DNA of 27,476 bases from Physocladia obscura. Its lineage: Eukaryota; Chytridiomycota; Chytridiomycetes; Chytridiales; Chytriomycetaceae. Shown here in pieces: positions 10,759 to 20,099 of this stretch. How positions within the stretch are numbered: position 1 is the stretch's first letter; each line of letters starts with the position of its first letter. The position numbers and the translations under genes were made by a program. The stretch covers positions 1-27,476 of the forward strand of contig JADGJH010000159.1 of NCBI GenBank assembly GCA_027596945.1. The letters run 5' to 3'. The notes below the pieces were generated by a model that was not told the DNA's origin, did not search any database, and worked only from the letters and a program-made list of their open reading frames with translations.

Positions 10759-12352
10759 ATGTCGAGAAGTGCAATACCATCAATCGTAATCGAATCGGGA
10801 GATTGGGTAACCTCGAATTCTGCCGAATCCTTTTCCGTTTACTCGAAACTTGACGCGCCAAAGCGAACAAGTGAATGGGAGGGGGCTGGCGGCTCATTTT
10901 CGTTAAGCTCTAGACTGGCTGCACAAAAGCGTGCCAGTTTATGGGAAATAGCCGGCAGTTTGTGGGATAAAGCCAGCAGTTTGTGGGAAATCAGTCCACG
11001 CAAGAGGCAGATGCAGCACAAAATCAAGCAATATAGGTATGACGGTGCAATTTACGTTAATTAATATTTCAATAACGTAATCATTATCAGTGTTGACCAT
11101 TGGGGTGATTTATTCCGAGTTTCGTATTCAGTATTACCAAGTGTGTTTTTGCCTAGTATCGCACTGGCAGCCTGGTCCACTCTCGTTTGCATATTTTATC
11201 TTGTTCCACACGTCAACTTCCTTCAGTTTGGTGGCACATTCAATATTTTTCATATCAATAATTTTGCAAAATATCACACAGAACCTATGGTCTGCCAAAT
11301 TCAACATTACTTGTGACTGTATTGGGAACTGTCATGTCTCTCCTTTTAGTTTTCAGAGTGAATACGGCATATGACAGATTTTGGGAAGGCAGAAAGCTGT
11401 GGAGCACACTTCATTTTCAACTCCGAAATCTGGCCCGTTTCTTTTGGATTTTTGCACCATGCGAAACACCCGAAGACTTTACCAGAAAAACAAACGCAAT
11501 GAACCTCTTAATTGCCTTCGCTGCTTCAACTAAGCACTCTCTTAGGGACGAGCCGAGCCATAAATACATTGATCTTGGACCATATCTTGAACACATTCCG
11601 AAATATTCTGCGAACGCACCTCGTATTGTTGGTGGCCTGCCGATTCCACTCGAAATAGCGCTACATTTTCAAAAGTTTGTTGACAAAGACTGCAAAGCAG
11701 TCTGGCTTCTCGCATCACAAGCAATTTCGGCGCTTGCGGATACTGTTACATCAGCTCACCGAATCAAAGACACACCGATTCCGGCAGCATACAGAATCCA
11801 TTTGAAGCAGACGCTTATACTTTATCTACTCAGTCTTCCATTCCAACTTGTTGCGTCACCTTTAGGGTGGTTTACCATTTTAATTGTATTCTTTATTGCC
11901 ATGATGACTCTTGGTATTGAGGTTATTGGAGCTTGGATTGAGAATCCGTTTGGATATGATGCAAGTGGTACGTCATATGCCAAAACAAAGGAGAAAAAAT
12001 AATTTAACATATGAGAATCTGGATTAATTTTCTGTTCAATACTACAGATCTTCCACAGGATGAATTCTGCGACGCTATCGCAGCTGAAATCACGCAGATC
12101 ATGCATTCTCAAGACCGATACGGTGCTTATTCAAAACCGTGGTTGACGCCGTGTTCACTCGAAATCCAGCGAGTTGATTTGGAGCAGCTTTGTGAAGTAA
12201 CGCGTACGACAATGGCAGTTCGTCACCGTGCAACTTCACCAACAGAGACTTTAACTAATAACGATGCCGAACTTGTTCCTGTGGAAGGAATGGCAGCAAA
12301 ACTGGTCGGTCTAAGACCTGTGGCGTCGCAAGAGACAATTGTTGACATCTAG
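10759..12352 (+). CDS. Bestrophin-like anion channel, array copy 3
   Basis: Exons 10759-11036, 11091-11225, 11282-11967 and 12048-12352 (467 aa, the longest copy); introns are 54, 56 and 80 nt. The first ATG (MSRSAIPSIVIES) is used; it aligns with the start chosen for copy 2. The N-terminal region contains EWEGAGGSFSLSSRLAAQKR and then SLWEIAG, SLWDKAS, SLWEISP (residues 60-80) before RKRQMQHKIKQY. Core: VDHWGDLFRVSYSVLP, then GTVMSLLLVFRVNTAYDRFW with EGRKLW, RIHLKQTLILYLLSLPFQLV, and GIEVIGAWIENPFGYDAS. Exon 4 starts DLPQDEFCDAIAAEITQIM, and the tail carries TPCSLEIQRVDLEQL and VPVEGMAAKLVGLRP. All family landmarks are present, so an active channel is expected. Copy 2 is the nearest relative. 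Confidence 0.92.
10936..10998 (+). repeat. Coding 21-bp tandem repeat (SLWEIAG x3), copy 3
   Basis: Three 21-bp units encode SLWEIAG, SLWDKAS and SLWEISP at the same place as in copy 2. The middle unit has drifted (WDKA for WEIA). Confidence 0.85.
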
Positions 12353-12590
12353 GCCGTATCAGTGCTTTCCTATTTCCAGCATCTATCCTTTTTTTCCTTT
12401 TTTCCTTCTAATTTTTCTTTTATTTTAATCATTTGTCGAGGAGGATTTCCCTTCACTGCCCTGGCTCTGTTTCTTTTTGAGTAAGAATAACTTCATAAAA
12501 AATAAAAATATAACTTTGGAACGCCAGGGATTACCTTTCATTATAATAAAGTCAACAAACATTAAAAAAAAAAAAAAAAAGAAAGAAAAG

Positions 12591-14021
12591 ATGACCGAAA
12601 GAAGTTCAACAGAATCAGCCACCACATGGGCAATTAGCAAATCTGGGAGTCTATTTTCGTCGATTCCACAGCCGCACAATGGCTGTGAAAGTGATAATGC
12701 ATGGGAAGAATGCACCCGCAAAGCCCGACTCCAGCATAAAGTCAGCCAGTTTAAGTACGAATCCTATGTTTCGGGGCATATATTTTACTCATCGCGCGTC
12801 GTTCATACAGTTCAGAGCATTGGGGTGATGTTCTCCGTATTTCGAACTCGGTTCTTCCCAACGTTTTTATTCCCAGTCTCGTGTTGACAGTATGGGCTGC
12901 AGTTGTATGTGTGTTCTATCAAGTTACCAACGTCAATTTTCTCAAGTTTTGTTTCCCGTTTTCTTGATACTTTTTGTATCAAACCTGAATAACGCTACGC
13001 TATTATTTTAGAACAGCTCTGGCTTTACCGAATGCAGCCATTCTTGTGAATGTGATGGGAACTGTCATGTCGCTACTGCTTGTGTTCAGAGTAAACTCTG
13101 CGTATGATCGGTTTTGGGAAGGTCGCAAACTCTGGACAACGATTCATTTTCAATTGAGAAATCTCGGACGCTTTTTTTGGATATACGCTTCAAGCGAAAG
13201 CCATGAAGATCTCATCAAGAAAAAAAACGCCATGAATCTTTTGATTGCTTTTGCTGCCGCAACAAAACACATGTTGCGTGACGAAAAGAGTCACAAATAT
13301 AGGGACTTGGGCCCATTCTTGGAGCACATTCCAAAATTTATATTAACTGCTGAACATACCGCCAGTGCTCTGTCGATTCCGAACGAAATAAATCTTCATC
13401 TTCAACATTTCGTCAATAACAATTGCAAAAATGTCTGGTTGCCAGCTTCACAGTCGATTTCTGTGCTTGGAGATTCATTAACATCACTCCAGAGAATCAA
13501 AGAAACGCCTATTCCAGTGGCGTATAGAATTCATTTGAAACAAAGCTTGGCTATTTATTTGCTAAGCCTTCCATTTCAACTTGTTCCGTCGTCGTTGCAA
13601 TGGTTTACGATTCCATATGTATTTTTTACAGCCTTGATTATGCTTGGTATTGAAGTCATTGGAGATTGGATTGAAAATCCGTTTGGTTATGATGCAAATG
13701 GTAGGAGGTCTAATTTGTTCCCCCCGTTTTTATTGAGAAATATCCACAGATCTTCCACAGGACGAGTTCTGCGATGCAATCAAGGAAGAAATTCAGCAAA
13801 TTATGAGCTTGAATGATATTAAAATCCAAGGATGGGTTACACCGCATACGCTTGGGATTAAATCCCTTCTTCAGAGTAAATTTCAAGGCGAGTCACGCAC
13901 TGCACTACCAGTGGAATCACAAGTTGTGGAGACAAATCGGGGCTATGCACCACTAATCTCAATGGAAGGAGTTATTGCTCAAAATTATATGGCTGTAACA
14001 ACCGAGGCTGATGCTGAGTGA
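12591..14021 (+). CDS. Bestrophin-like anion channel, array copy 4
   Basis: Exons 12591-12754, 12811-12945, 13012-13700 and 13750-14021 (419 aa), with the same intron phases as copies 1-3. The start ATG follows a run of 17 A residues and a short GA-rich leader. The N-terminus is short and has one degenerate unit (NAWEECTRKARLQHKVSQF) where copies 2 and 3 have three SLWE repeats. Core: SEHWGDVLRISNSVLP, GTVMSLLLVFRVNSAYDRFW with EGRKLW, RIHLKQSLAIYLLSLPFQLV, GIEVIGDWIENPFGYDAN. Exon 4 begins DLPQDEFCDAIKEEIQQIM. The C-terminal tail departs from copies 1-3: TPHTLGIKSL stands where they have TPCSLEIQ, and MEGVIAQNYM where they have GMAAKLVG. The junction to exon 3 gives one extra residue (KTALALPN). 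Confidence 0.9.
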
Positions 14022-14159
14022 TACCAGTATTATATTAACAGAAGCTTGTGACAATTTGTAATAATTATAATTATTTATATTGCCATATTTTCATTTTCCA
14101 TTTCATTTTAAAGGGGAACAAAAAAAACACATCTATATATTGTACAGAACAGGGAAGTA

Positions 14160-15436
14160 TGTCAGGCACAGCATCAACCATTGTCAATATTGTGACGCCG
14201 GCTTTTCGTAGTTTTGGAAGTTCCTCTTCCCCATTGCCTGATTGGTGGCAATTGTGTGGTCAACTGGAAAATGAGGTAACATTATGGAAAGTAAGTCTTC
14301 GCAAGAAGCGAATGCATTCAGGTATTATCTATCAGTTTACACTTGCTTATTTCCAAGATTTGTGAGAGTTGAGCTCAATATATAATATGAATTTTAGCAG
14401 CGAACATTGGGGTGATTTATTTCGAATATCGTATTCTATGCTTCCAAACGTTTTTCTGCCAAGTCTTGAATTAACAGCGTCGTATGTTACTTTTATCTTG
14501 TACCAGACGTTGACTTTCTTAGGTTTTACAATCTATTTGATCCTGAGATAAATTATACAAATAAGAATAATAAAGACGCAGAACCTGGAATCTACCAAAC
14601 TCGACTATTTTTGTGATTATAATGGGAACAGTGATGTCTCTGTTGTTGATATTTCGAGTAAACACGGCGTATGATCGATTTTGGGAAGGCCGAAAGCTTT
14701 GGAGCCAGATGCATGCGCAACTCCGAAACCTCACTCAATTGTTTTGGATATATGTTCCGTCAAACACGACAGCTCATGACGACTAAACGCGAAAACAAAA
14801 CGCTATGAAATTTCTGATTGCTTTTGCAGCAGCTACTAAACACTCTCTTCGAGATGAAACAAGCCATGATCTTGGACCGTTTCTTGAACACATTCCAAAA
14901 TTTTCGCAAAATTATTGTCACCAGCGCATGATAGAGCCTTCGGCTTGATACCAATTCAAATAAAAATTACATTCCATTTACAAGATTTCGTTTGTACGCA
15001 TTGTAAAACAGTCTTACTACCAACATTGCAAGCAATTCAACCCTCACTGATTCTTTCACATCTTTGCATAGAATCAAGGAAACTTCAGTTCCTGCCGCAT
15101 ATCGAATCCGTTTGAAACAAACCTTAATTATATATTTGCTCAGCCTTCCATTCCAGGTTGTTGCGTCGCTTTTGCAATGGTTTACAATTTCGTTTGTGTT
15201 TTTTGTCTTGTTAATTACTCTTGGATTTGGATATGACGCCAGCGGTTGGTTTTAATATAATGTACATATTTTTGCTTAACGATGGTTTCTGTGCAGATCT
15301 TCCGCGACACGAATTTTGTGCCGTGCTTGCGGCAGAAATCACTCAAATTATGAACACTTCGCGGGATGAAGCTGAAGAAAAAAAAATTTGGGATGAATTA
15401 TTTTCACTGGAATTGGAACGGATTGGTTTGGATTAG
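14160..15436 (+). pseudogene. Bestrophin-like channel pseudogene, array copy 5
   Basis: All four exon-equivalents are recognisable but damaged. Exon 1 (from ATG 14160) ends LRKKRMHS with the KVSQY segment missing, and the 5' splice phase no longer fits exon 2. Exon 2 opens SEHWGDLFRISYSMLPNVFL but shifts frame near 14485, where the neighbouring frame continues CYFYLVPDVDFL. Exon 3 (from 14582) has NSTIFVIIMGTVMSLLLIF and YDRFWEGRKLW, then an in-frame TAA at 14784-14786, a second stop at 14946-14948, and a deletion near 15222 that removes the GIEVIGxWIENP stretch so that LITLG joins FGYDASG directly. Exon 4 retains DLPRHEFCAVLAAEITQIM but ends early. It cannot make a full channel; the last half could encode only a fragment. 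Confidence 0.9.
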
Positions 15437-15487
15437 CTGAAAAGAATTTCACGAGTGGATATTTGATCCAGCTGTCGCTTTCAACAA

Positions 15488-15845
15488 CGAACGGAAAGAA
15501 TAGCAGCATAAATGCGGAATCTTACAAACTCAGGGGAATTCAGTATCGTCCGTGTCTTAATAAAAAATCAAAAATTTTTTCAAATTTTTTCTGAGGTCAC
15601 ACATTCCAAAATTGCTAGCGGTCTGCCGATTCAGAGTAAAATAATTCTTCAATTTCAATATTCTATTGGCAATAATTGCAAAATCGTCTTCCAGCTTTAC
15701 AGTTAATTTCTGCATGAGAATTCGGGCACAACACTACTAAAAATCGAAGAAAACCCAATTTTGGTAGCTTATAGAATTCATTTGAAACAAATTTTGGCCA
15801 TTAATTTGCTGAGCTTTCCATTTTCGACTTGCTCTGTCGTCACAG
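15488..15845 (+). pseudogene. Eroded bestrophin-like relic, array copy 6
   Basis: Only parts of exon 3 survive. MRNLTNS at about 15512 matches LRNLxxx of the array. IASGLPIQSKIILQFQ at 15611 matches IVGGLPIPLEIALHFQ. NPILVAYRIHLKQILAINLL with SFPF at about 15750-15830 matches the TPIPAAYRIHLKQTLILYLL segment. The pieces are in different frames, with stops between them. No exon 1, 2 or 4 can be found. This is an older duplicate than copy 5, or a more rapidly decayed one. Confidence 0.8.
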
Positions 15846-16694
15846 TAGTATATCTGAAGATGGATGATATCACTTAGGCCGACCGACTGATTTAATTGCC
15901 AATGAAAATGTAAATCCTATGATTGAAGTCTTTTTTCACGACTATGGCTTTGTGTTAACAAAAAATATGGGGTCCCATTTTATCATTTAGTTCAAAGTAC
16001 TTTCCATTCTGCAAAGTTGCATTTGGACCTATTGAACCAAATGGCGTACATACAACTCATACTCCTACTTAAGAAAAGTCTGATAATGATCTTTTAATTG
16101 CTGTTGGCTTTGGAGAGACCTATTTTTGCACAAGAAGCAGGAAATAGTTATTTCTGTGGAGGAAGGGATGACACTTTCTTTTGGCCTTTGGGGGATACAA
16201 AGGATGCCAACTGGACAATGTTCGCGATTCCTCTAACATCTTCAAAAATTTGGGTTGATACTGATATTTGATTGCAATAAAAAAACACTATTTCCTTTCT
16301 TTCATTTGGTTTTTTCTGATTCCAATTCAAAATTTTTTTCACTAAACCCTTCCAACAGAAATTATATTGTAAAACACTCATAAACCATATTATGGTGCTT
16401 AGTGTGAGCGTAGAGTTTTTCGGCGTGCTCATAATTAAATTCTTTATTCCTGTGATTATTCTATGCAATAAACAACATCTGTAATAGTTTCGTTATATAT
16501 GGAGGTGAGTGTAATAGACTGTAGTCATCGATCAAGCTTAGCGTCGCTGCGCTATGGGCTTTAAGTAACCATAACTGATGGCGTTGCTGCAATGTCTACC
16601 TGGTGAGTCTGTTTACATACCACAAATTATACCATCGATCATCCAATTAACTGAAAACTTTCTGAGTGTGGGTTACTTTTTACCGGCGCGAAAA
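15846..16694. other. Intergenic region before last channel gene
   Basis: No gene is recognised. The minus frame 16148-16468 has no domain. The plus strand is open from 16578 in frame with the last channel gene, but that extension (MALLQCLPGES...) has no counterpart in other copies, so it is left out of the model. Confidence 0.4.
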
Positions 16695-18050
16695 ATGGGA
16701 AACAGAACCATTATTCCACTTGCAACAGTGAGAAAAGACAGCAGTAATGGTAACGGAGCCAACAGCAGCAGCAACGAAAGCGAGTGGTTGCCGTCTTTGC
16801 GCAAGCCGCGAGTGCGACACCAGTTGCGCAGTCAGAACCGCAGCTCGGAACACTGGGGAGATATGCTGCGTGTGGTGAGCACAGGATCAGTAGTTCCGCT
16901 GATTGCCGCACCGGTGCTTGGCTTCACAGTCTGGGCCACCGTGGTTTGCGTGTTTACGTTGGTGCCAACCGTTGCGTTTCTGAGGTGCCTTGTCTTCCCA
17001 ACTGTGACAAATCATAATGCCCTTAATTGAACTATCCACTTCTCCAGAACCGGCGCATTGATTCCCAATTCAACTATTCTTGTAACATTGCTGGGGACAG
17101 TTCTCAGTTTGCTTCTGGCTTTTCGTGTCAACACTGCGTACGATCGTTTCTGGGAAGGTCGCAAAGGTTGGAGTAATATTCACTACAATATTCGTCAATT
17201 GGCGAGGCTTATTTGGGTATTTGCTTCCGGTAATATAGCTTCTAAATCTGAAAATTCAAACTCATCCCAAAGAACAAAAACAGGCAAAGATTCTACAGAA
17301 CTAATACGTAAAACTAGTGCAATGAATTTACTGATTGCCTATGCGTCTGCTGTTAAACACGAACTCCGCGATGAAGAAGGGACACGCTATGCAGATCTTG
17401 GCCCTTATCTGCAAGACCTCCAGCTTGTTGCTGGTCCGCGAGTTTTACTGGCAACCGTTAATGTCAGTCCAGTCCTCCGAATCGCAACTGCCTTGCAAGC
17501 ATTTATTGTCGATACTCCTATTGCCGGAGCAGCGCTACCTGCAATAACTGCTCTAACTGATCAATTGTCACACTTTGAGCGTATTCGTTTAACACCAATT
17601 CCAGCAGCGTATACGATTCACTTAAAACAGTCGCTATTATTGTACCTCTTCACACTTCCATTTCAGCTTGCCCCATCTATACTTGGTTGGTTCACTATAC
17701 CGATACAGTTCATCATTGCATTTGTTGTATTGGGTGTTGAAGTCATTGGTGAAAGAATTGAAAATCCATTTGGTGTTGACCCAAACGGTAATATATAGTC
17801 ACACTCCCAATTTTCTATGGATATATTTTGATAAAAATTACGCGCAGATTTGGCTCAAGATGACTATTGCGATGCAATTTCTGATGAAATTGCCCAAATG
17901 ATGAAGGCAAATCCCGTTCCGGATGCTGGCATTTGGATCCCCCCGTACTCGATGGATCTTGAAAATATAGAACAAGCATTGCTGAAGGAGCACATTGTTA
18001 CACATAACAGCGAGGCAACCGCACATCGTTTTCCATTTTTTGGCCGTTAA
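16695..18050 (+). CDS. Bestrophin-like anion channel, divergent array copy 7
   Basis: Three exons: 16695-16984, 17048-17787 and 17848-18050 (410 aa). ATG 16695 (MGNRTIIPLATVRKDSS) is preferred because its N-terminal length resembles the other copies; an in-frame ATG at 16578 would add 39 residues. It has the family layout EWLPSLRKPRVRHQ, SEHWGDMLRVVSTG, GTVLSLLLAFRVNTAYDRFW with EGRKGW, AYTIHLKQSLLLYLFTLPFQ, GVEVIGERIENPFGVDPN and DLAQDDYCDAISDEIAQMM. Differences: the first intron, between the basic segment and SEHWGD, is absent; a low-complexity Ser/Asn/Lys-rich insert (about 20 residues from SKSENSNSS) follows IWVFASGN; and the tail is short, without the TPCSLEIQ and GMAAKLVG segments. It is the most diverged intact member, probably an old duplicate or the founder lineage. 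Confidence 0.9.
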
Positions 18051-18824
18051 ACCTGTTTTCTGATCTTGTTAAAAAAAATTTTTTTTAAAGAACGTCTATA
18101 TGTTTGTGTGGGTGTTAAGATTAAAGCCTCTTTGTCAGTTATATATTATTATGGATTGCTTATTTGGTATTTTTATTCCTTCTTTCCAGCTTTTGCAGTT
18201 TATTTTGTCTTTGTTGGAAGTGCATTTGATAAATTTTTGTGTATTGCTTTATTATGCGCTAGATTTATACACAAATTGCAAGAAAAGTACTGAGAACAGC
18301 AAAAACTGGTTTTGTCTGTGCAATTGAACGAGCGGTACTGATGAGCAAATACTTGGAGCACGCCAATATTCGGCAAGTGGATAAAGAACGTAGACGAAGG
18401 GATATCTGCAAAGTGTAAAGGCGCCCATTAAAGTCAAGAAAAGCTTACGCAAAAAAATGTAAAACAAAAAAGATAGAAACAAACATGCAAAGTAAGAAAC
18501 CAAAAATAATCATTATCTTGACCAAGCAGATTCTAGGGGTAATATCCATAACATTTTTTCAAATGACAAATACTGATAAATAAATAAAGGATACAAAAAG
18601 GCAGTTATTCGTCAATGAGGAGCTCATGAAAAAAAAAAAAATCGTCGTTTGCAAAATCAAATTGAAAAATACTCAATCGCACAGTGGATTATCGCACGCC
18701 TGGTTCTAATTAATGCAGTGTTTATAACGACGAATTTAGTGTAATTTCGGTCGGTATCCGTTTGGAAACAAGCATTGTTTTTGTCAAAGAATTTGCTTTT
18801 ATTTTTGCGAAACAAAACAGACAT
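18051..18824. other. Intergenic region between convergent genes
   Basis: The last channel gene (plus) and the phosphate carrier (minus) converge here, so this holds both 3' ends. No gene is supported; frames 18066-18327 are AT-rich and hydrophobic without a signature. There are A runs near 18628-18641. Confidence 0.45.
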
Positions 18825-19932
18825 TTAATGAGATCCATCACCGTTAGGGTCAACAAAGTGAAACTTTTCAGCGCCAGTGGCAGCCATAACAGTGTCAAAG
18901 AGGGCAAACTGTCCGGCAGTCAAGACACCAATCATGACACAACGAGGACCCAAACCATTCAGGCAAAGTCTGACAATTCCGGTTTCTCTGGCCAAGTTGA
19001 CGAGTCTGCTAGTAATAGATCCGTTACCACCAGCACCTTCTTTGTTAACCATAGACAAGAGGGTGTCAGCGGGGTGGGAAATAATGGCGGCGGCAACACC
19101 GGCAATGACACCAGACGAGAGTGCGACACCAAGATTTTCGTTTGCAGAGAGCTGATTGGCTTTTCTTCCGATTGCCGTGTAGATTTGCTCGGCAGCAATA
19201 CCCTGAACAGAGAATTTGGCCATTGTGTAAGGGATTTGTTTGAAAAGAATCGGACCAAAACCAGAGTAGAAGCCCTTGATAATTCCGTCCTGTTTAATAA
19301 TCTTGGGAAACGCGTCAGCGAGACCAGAGGCGAACTTAGGGTCTGAGACGAGACGGATACGCGTTGCTTCAAGTGGGCAGAGGAATATATCGGCAATGAA
19401 TTCGGCTCCGGCAGCAGCACCAAGATAGATCCCGACACGGTTATTCCATGCTGAAGCGTCACCAAGGTACTGAGATGCTTGAACCTAAGTAGTTGGTGTC
19501 AGTATTGCTTAATTTTGTTTTGACGTGAAGGAAATAATATAAATAATTATGCGCAATTATTGTATACATTGTAATTACAGAGAGGCGAGAATCGTTGCCA
19601 ACGCTGATACCGCTCATAACGATTAAAAAGAGGGAAAGTACCTTGAAAAACTCAACGCCGCCAAACTTGAACCAGCCCTGAACAAAGTAACCCAAGGCCG
19701 TTGGGCCAAAGCCGGTAAGTAGAGCGCCGGCTCCTTCGCTAGCAATGATCTGTCTGAATCCGGCGACCATGCCCTTGTTGTACTTGGCCGGCTCGAGCTG
19801 AATACGGGTCTTGACAACATCGACTGGTGTCATTCCTCCGTGCGTTATTCCGCAGCAAATACCGCCGGCCAATGCTCCTTTAACAAAGTACAGCGGCGTG
19901 AATGGTCCCTGTTTGTGTGCGTCGGCCCCCAT
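18825..19932 (-). CDS. Mitochondrial phosphate carrier (Pic2/Mir1, SLC25A3 type)
   Basis: Two exons, 19932-19642 and 19484-18825, with a 157-nt phase-0 intron; 316 aa, about normal for the family. It imports phosphate (with a proton) across the inner mitochondrial membrane for ATP synthesis; the yeast relative Pic2 also carries copper. Three mitochondrial-carrier repeats are visible. Their signatures are [13 protein letters not shown] (repeat 1), [13 protein letters not shown] (repeat 2) and [10 protein letters not shown] (repeat 3). Other family landmarks are [40 protein letters not shown] and [20 protein letters not shown]. The start ATG reads [20 protein letters not shown], with no long presequence, as in fungal Pic2. 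It is read from the same strand as the kinase genes, and its leader is only about 60 bases from a simple repeat at the truncated end of the kinase paralogue. Confidence 0.95.
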
Positions 19933-19994
19933 TGTCTTTTGGAAAGAATGAAAAGAAAAAAACGCCAACCTTCTCAGCCAAAAACTTGAAAATA

Positions 19995-20099
19995 TGCCTG
20001 AAAAAAAAAAAAAAAATTTTTTTTTTAAAATTTTTTTTTTAAATTCAAAAAAAAAAAACCAAAAACCAAAAACCAAAAACCAAAAACCAAAAAAACAAA
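19995..20099. repeat. A/T homopolymer block with CCAAAAA tandem repeat
   Basis: Runs of A, then T, then A (to 20058) are followed by five CCAAAAA units from about 20059 to 20093. The repeat lies between the phosphate carrier and the point where the kinase paralogue loses homology to its intact sister. Confidence 0.9.

Noticed and set aside
16578..16694. Upstream ATG extending the last channel gene by 39 residues
   Set aside because: The extension has no similarity to other copies, and the downstream ATG gives an N-terminus of family length.
18762..19346. Plus-strand open frame of 194 codons
   Set aside because: Antisense to the third and second repeats of the phosphate carrier, whose protein signatures are unmistakable on the minus strand.
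18959..19465. Minus-strand open frame of 168 codons overlapping the carrier
   Set aside because: A shifted frame of the same exon; the carrier motifs lie in the frame used for the model.
19995..20099. A/T and CCAAAAA block as a telomere remnant or transposon end
   Set aside because: The unit is not a fungal telomere repeat (TTAGGG type), and no terminal inverted repeats, target duplication or transposase could be seen.
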